Assembly: GCA_021794255.1 (NCBI GenBank)
Contig: JAJYRF010000083.1
Location: 1 to 6,643 of the forward strand
Length of the DNA: 6,643 nt
DNA from: a bacterium
GTDB lineage: Bacteria > SZUA-79 > Acidulodesulfobacterales > Acidulodesulfobacteraceae
Direction: 5' to 3'
Shown here: piece after piece, positions 5,607 through 6,643 of the stretch
How the letters are laid out: every line of letters starts with the position of its first letter
Position numbering within the stretch: the first letter of the stretch is position 1
Made by a program: the position numbers and the translations under genes
Notes under the pieces: model-generated
The model's input: only the letters and a program-made list of their open reading frames with translations
What the model was told of the DNA's origin: nothing
The model's database searches: none

Positions 5607-6419
5607 ATGAAAAAAATTTTATCTGTCGCAGGTTACGACGGTTCAAGCGGCGCAGGAATTACATCCGATGCAAAAATTTTTTCAAAATTCGGTATAATGG
5701 GCTTATCGGCAATAACTGTGCTTACCGCTCAAAATCCTGATAATATATATAAAGTTATGCCTGTCCATGAGGGTTTTTTTGATTATGAACTTAAAGCAAT
5801 ATTTGATTATTTCAAGATTGATTCAGTTAAAATCGGGTTAATAGGGAATGAACGCCAAAGTATTATTTTAGCTGATTATATAATAAAATATAATATTAAA
5901 AATGTTATATTAGACCCGGTATTAATATCTACTTCAGGAATTAGATTAGGAAATAATATTGATATAAATTTTTTAAAACCTTTATTAAATACGGCAACCG
6001 CTGTCACTCCAAATATAAGCGAAGCGGAACTGATTTCAGGTTATAGAATTAAAGATATTAATTCTATGAAAGAAGCGGCTATTGCAATTAAGAAAAAATA
6101 TAAAAAAATTAAAAATGTAATAATAAAAGGGTCACATCTAATAAATACGGCAAATACGGTGAGCGATGAAATAACTGATTTATTTTTAAATAATAATGAA
6201 TTTATTATATATAAAAAAAAGCGTATTAATTTGGACAAGCAGATTCATGGAACAGGCTGCGCTTTTTCCGCAACTATGGCAGCTCTTTTGACTAAAGGAA
6301 TGAATTGTAAGAAAGCGTTAGATGAAACAGAAATATTTGTAGGAAAAATAATACAAAATTATAAAATTATCCCTGATAATTCAAAAAATAAAAAAATTTA
6401 TATAACCGCAAATATTTAA
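5607..6419 (+). CDS. thiD: Hydroxymethylpyrimidine/phosphomethylpyrimidine kinase (ThiD)
   Basis: Cytoplasmic ribokinase-fold enzyme. It phosphorylates 4-amino-5-hydroxymethyl-2-methylpyrimidine (HMP) to HMP-P and then HMP-PP, which is joined to the thiazole by ThiE to make thiamine phosphate. The 270 residues match the normal ThiD length. Visible motifs are the substrate loop SVAGYDGSSGAGITSDAK (6-23), LTAQN (39-43), ILDPVLISTSG (101-111), VTPNISEAELISG (133-145), VIIKGSH (171-177) and the anion-hole/ATP motif HGTGC (214-218) with Cys218, the position of the reactive Cys in characterised ThiD. Other thiamine genes are absent from the window, so it stands alone here. The ATG has only weak ribosome-binding sequence upstream. 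No TPP riboswitch is visible in the leader. A pyridoxal kinase is a possible alternative, but the motif set favours ThiD. Confidence 0.93.
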   Translation: MKKILSVAGYDGSSGAGITSDAKIFSKFGIMGLSAITVLTAQNPDNIYKVMPVHEGFFDYELKAIFDYFKIDSVKIGLIGNERQSIILADYIIKYNIKNVILDPVLISTSGIRLGNNIDINFLKPLLNTATAVTPNISEAELISGYRIKDINSMKEAAIAIKKKYKKIKNVIIKGSHLINTANTVSDEITDLFLNNNEFIIYKKKRINLDKQIHGTGCAFSATMAALLTKGMNCKKALDETEIFVGKIIQNYKIIPDNSKNKKIYITANI

Positions 6420-6457
6420 ATCTATTGCCTTATTATGATTTGTTTCTATCTATCTAT

Positions 6458-6589
6458 TATAGTAATAAGTATAGTAATAAGTATAGTAATAGGTATAGTA
6501 ATAGGTATAGTAATAGGTATAGTAATAAGTATAGTAATAAGTATAGTAATAAGTATAGTAATAGGTATAGTAATAAGTATAGTAATAGG
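6458..6589. repeat. Eleven tandem 12-bp repeats downstream of thiD
   Basis: The unit TATAGTAATARG runs exactly eleven times. Only one position varies: base 11 of the unit is A or G, in the order A A G G G A A A G A G. All other bases are identical in every copy. The array is preceded by TTGTTTCTAT (6440-6449) and three TCTA units (6445-6456). Because 12 is a multiple of 3, several frames stay open, including a plus-strand frame reading Ser/Gly-Ile-Val-Ile repeats. It starts 39 nt after the thiD stop. Confidence 0.93.
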
Positions 6590-6610
6590 TAATGGTGTCT
6601 GCTTGTTTAT

Positions 6611-6629
6611 TGCATAATATAATTGTGCA
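6611..6629. promoter_or_regulatory. Small hairpin/dyad at the window end
   Basis: TGCATAAT (6611-6618) pairs with ATTGTGCA (6622-6629): seven Watson-Crick pairs and one T-G, around a 3-nt loop. GTTATAGTATTTAT follows, which is not a proper U-run. It may be a weak terminator for thiD or an operator of a gene beyond the window; neither can be settled from here. Confidence 0.3.
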
Positions 6630-6643
6630 GTTATAGTATTTAT

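Noticed and set aside
5458..6589. CRISPR array
   Set aside because: The 17-bp and 12-bp repeats are head-to-tail without spacers, and no cas genes are present.
6435..6617. Plus-strand 60-codon frame of Ser/Gly-Ile-Val-Ile repeats
   Set aside because: A 12-bp unit keeps frames open automatically; another plus frame and all three minus frames across the repeats are also open. No Shine-Dalgarno precedes the ATG, so there is no evidence of translation. A membrane peptide cannot be fully excluded.

Overview
This is an AT-rich bacterial window (by eye roughly 25-30% G+C, lower between genes) with five confident protein genes and unusually long, repeat-filled gaps. I see no rRNA, tRNA, transposase, CRISPR array or phage gene. 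The taxon cannot be fixed from the sequence alone. The yggT-divIVA pair, a PHP-type bacterial PolX and a stand-alone ThiD with the GYDGSSGAG form fit a low-GC Deltaproteobacteria/Desulfobacterota-like or Firmicutes-like bacterium. A low-GC sulfur-cycling deltaproteobacterial lineage is my guess, not a demonstrated fact.

Layout. Positions 1-610 are non-coding, with several short repeats, a good sigma-70-type promoter (359-386), a leader of about 220 nt and four 21-bp tandem units that run into the start codon of the first gene. Positions 611-1780 (+) encode a TDT-family (TehA/SLAC1/Mae1/Ssu1-like) ten-helix membrane transporter or anion channel. It ends at a hairpin (1792-1819) and converges on a minus-strand pair read right to left: yggT (3203-2892), then divIVA (2707-1847). 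The 386-nt gap 3204-3589 is the divergent control region between yggT and polX and holds two imperfect dyads. Positions 3590-5410 (+) encode a complete bacterial family X DNA polymerase with a C-terminal PHP domain. A gap with six 17-bp repeats leads to thiD (5607-6419, +), the HMP/HMP-P kinase of thiamine synthesis. The window ends in an array of eleven 12-bp repeats.

How the genes relate. YggT and DivIVA are known neighbours in many bacteria and act on envelope growth, division-site or polar organisation. PolX (repair), ThiD (cofactor synthesis) and the TDT transporter have no obvious joint pathway, so this looks like ordinary chromosome and not a dedicated accessory island.

The unusual part is the non-coding DNA. 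Six of the spaces around genes carry tandem repeats of different unit length (5, 13, 21, 11, 17 and 12 bp). The three longest-running arrays that are not almost pure A/T (ACCAT, 17-bp and 12-bp) are each entered through a similar TTGTTTCTAT / TATCTATTATA sequence. Asn/Asp-rich low-complexity stretches inside DivIVA and PolX look like the coding counterpart of the same repeat-generating tendency.
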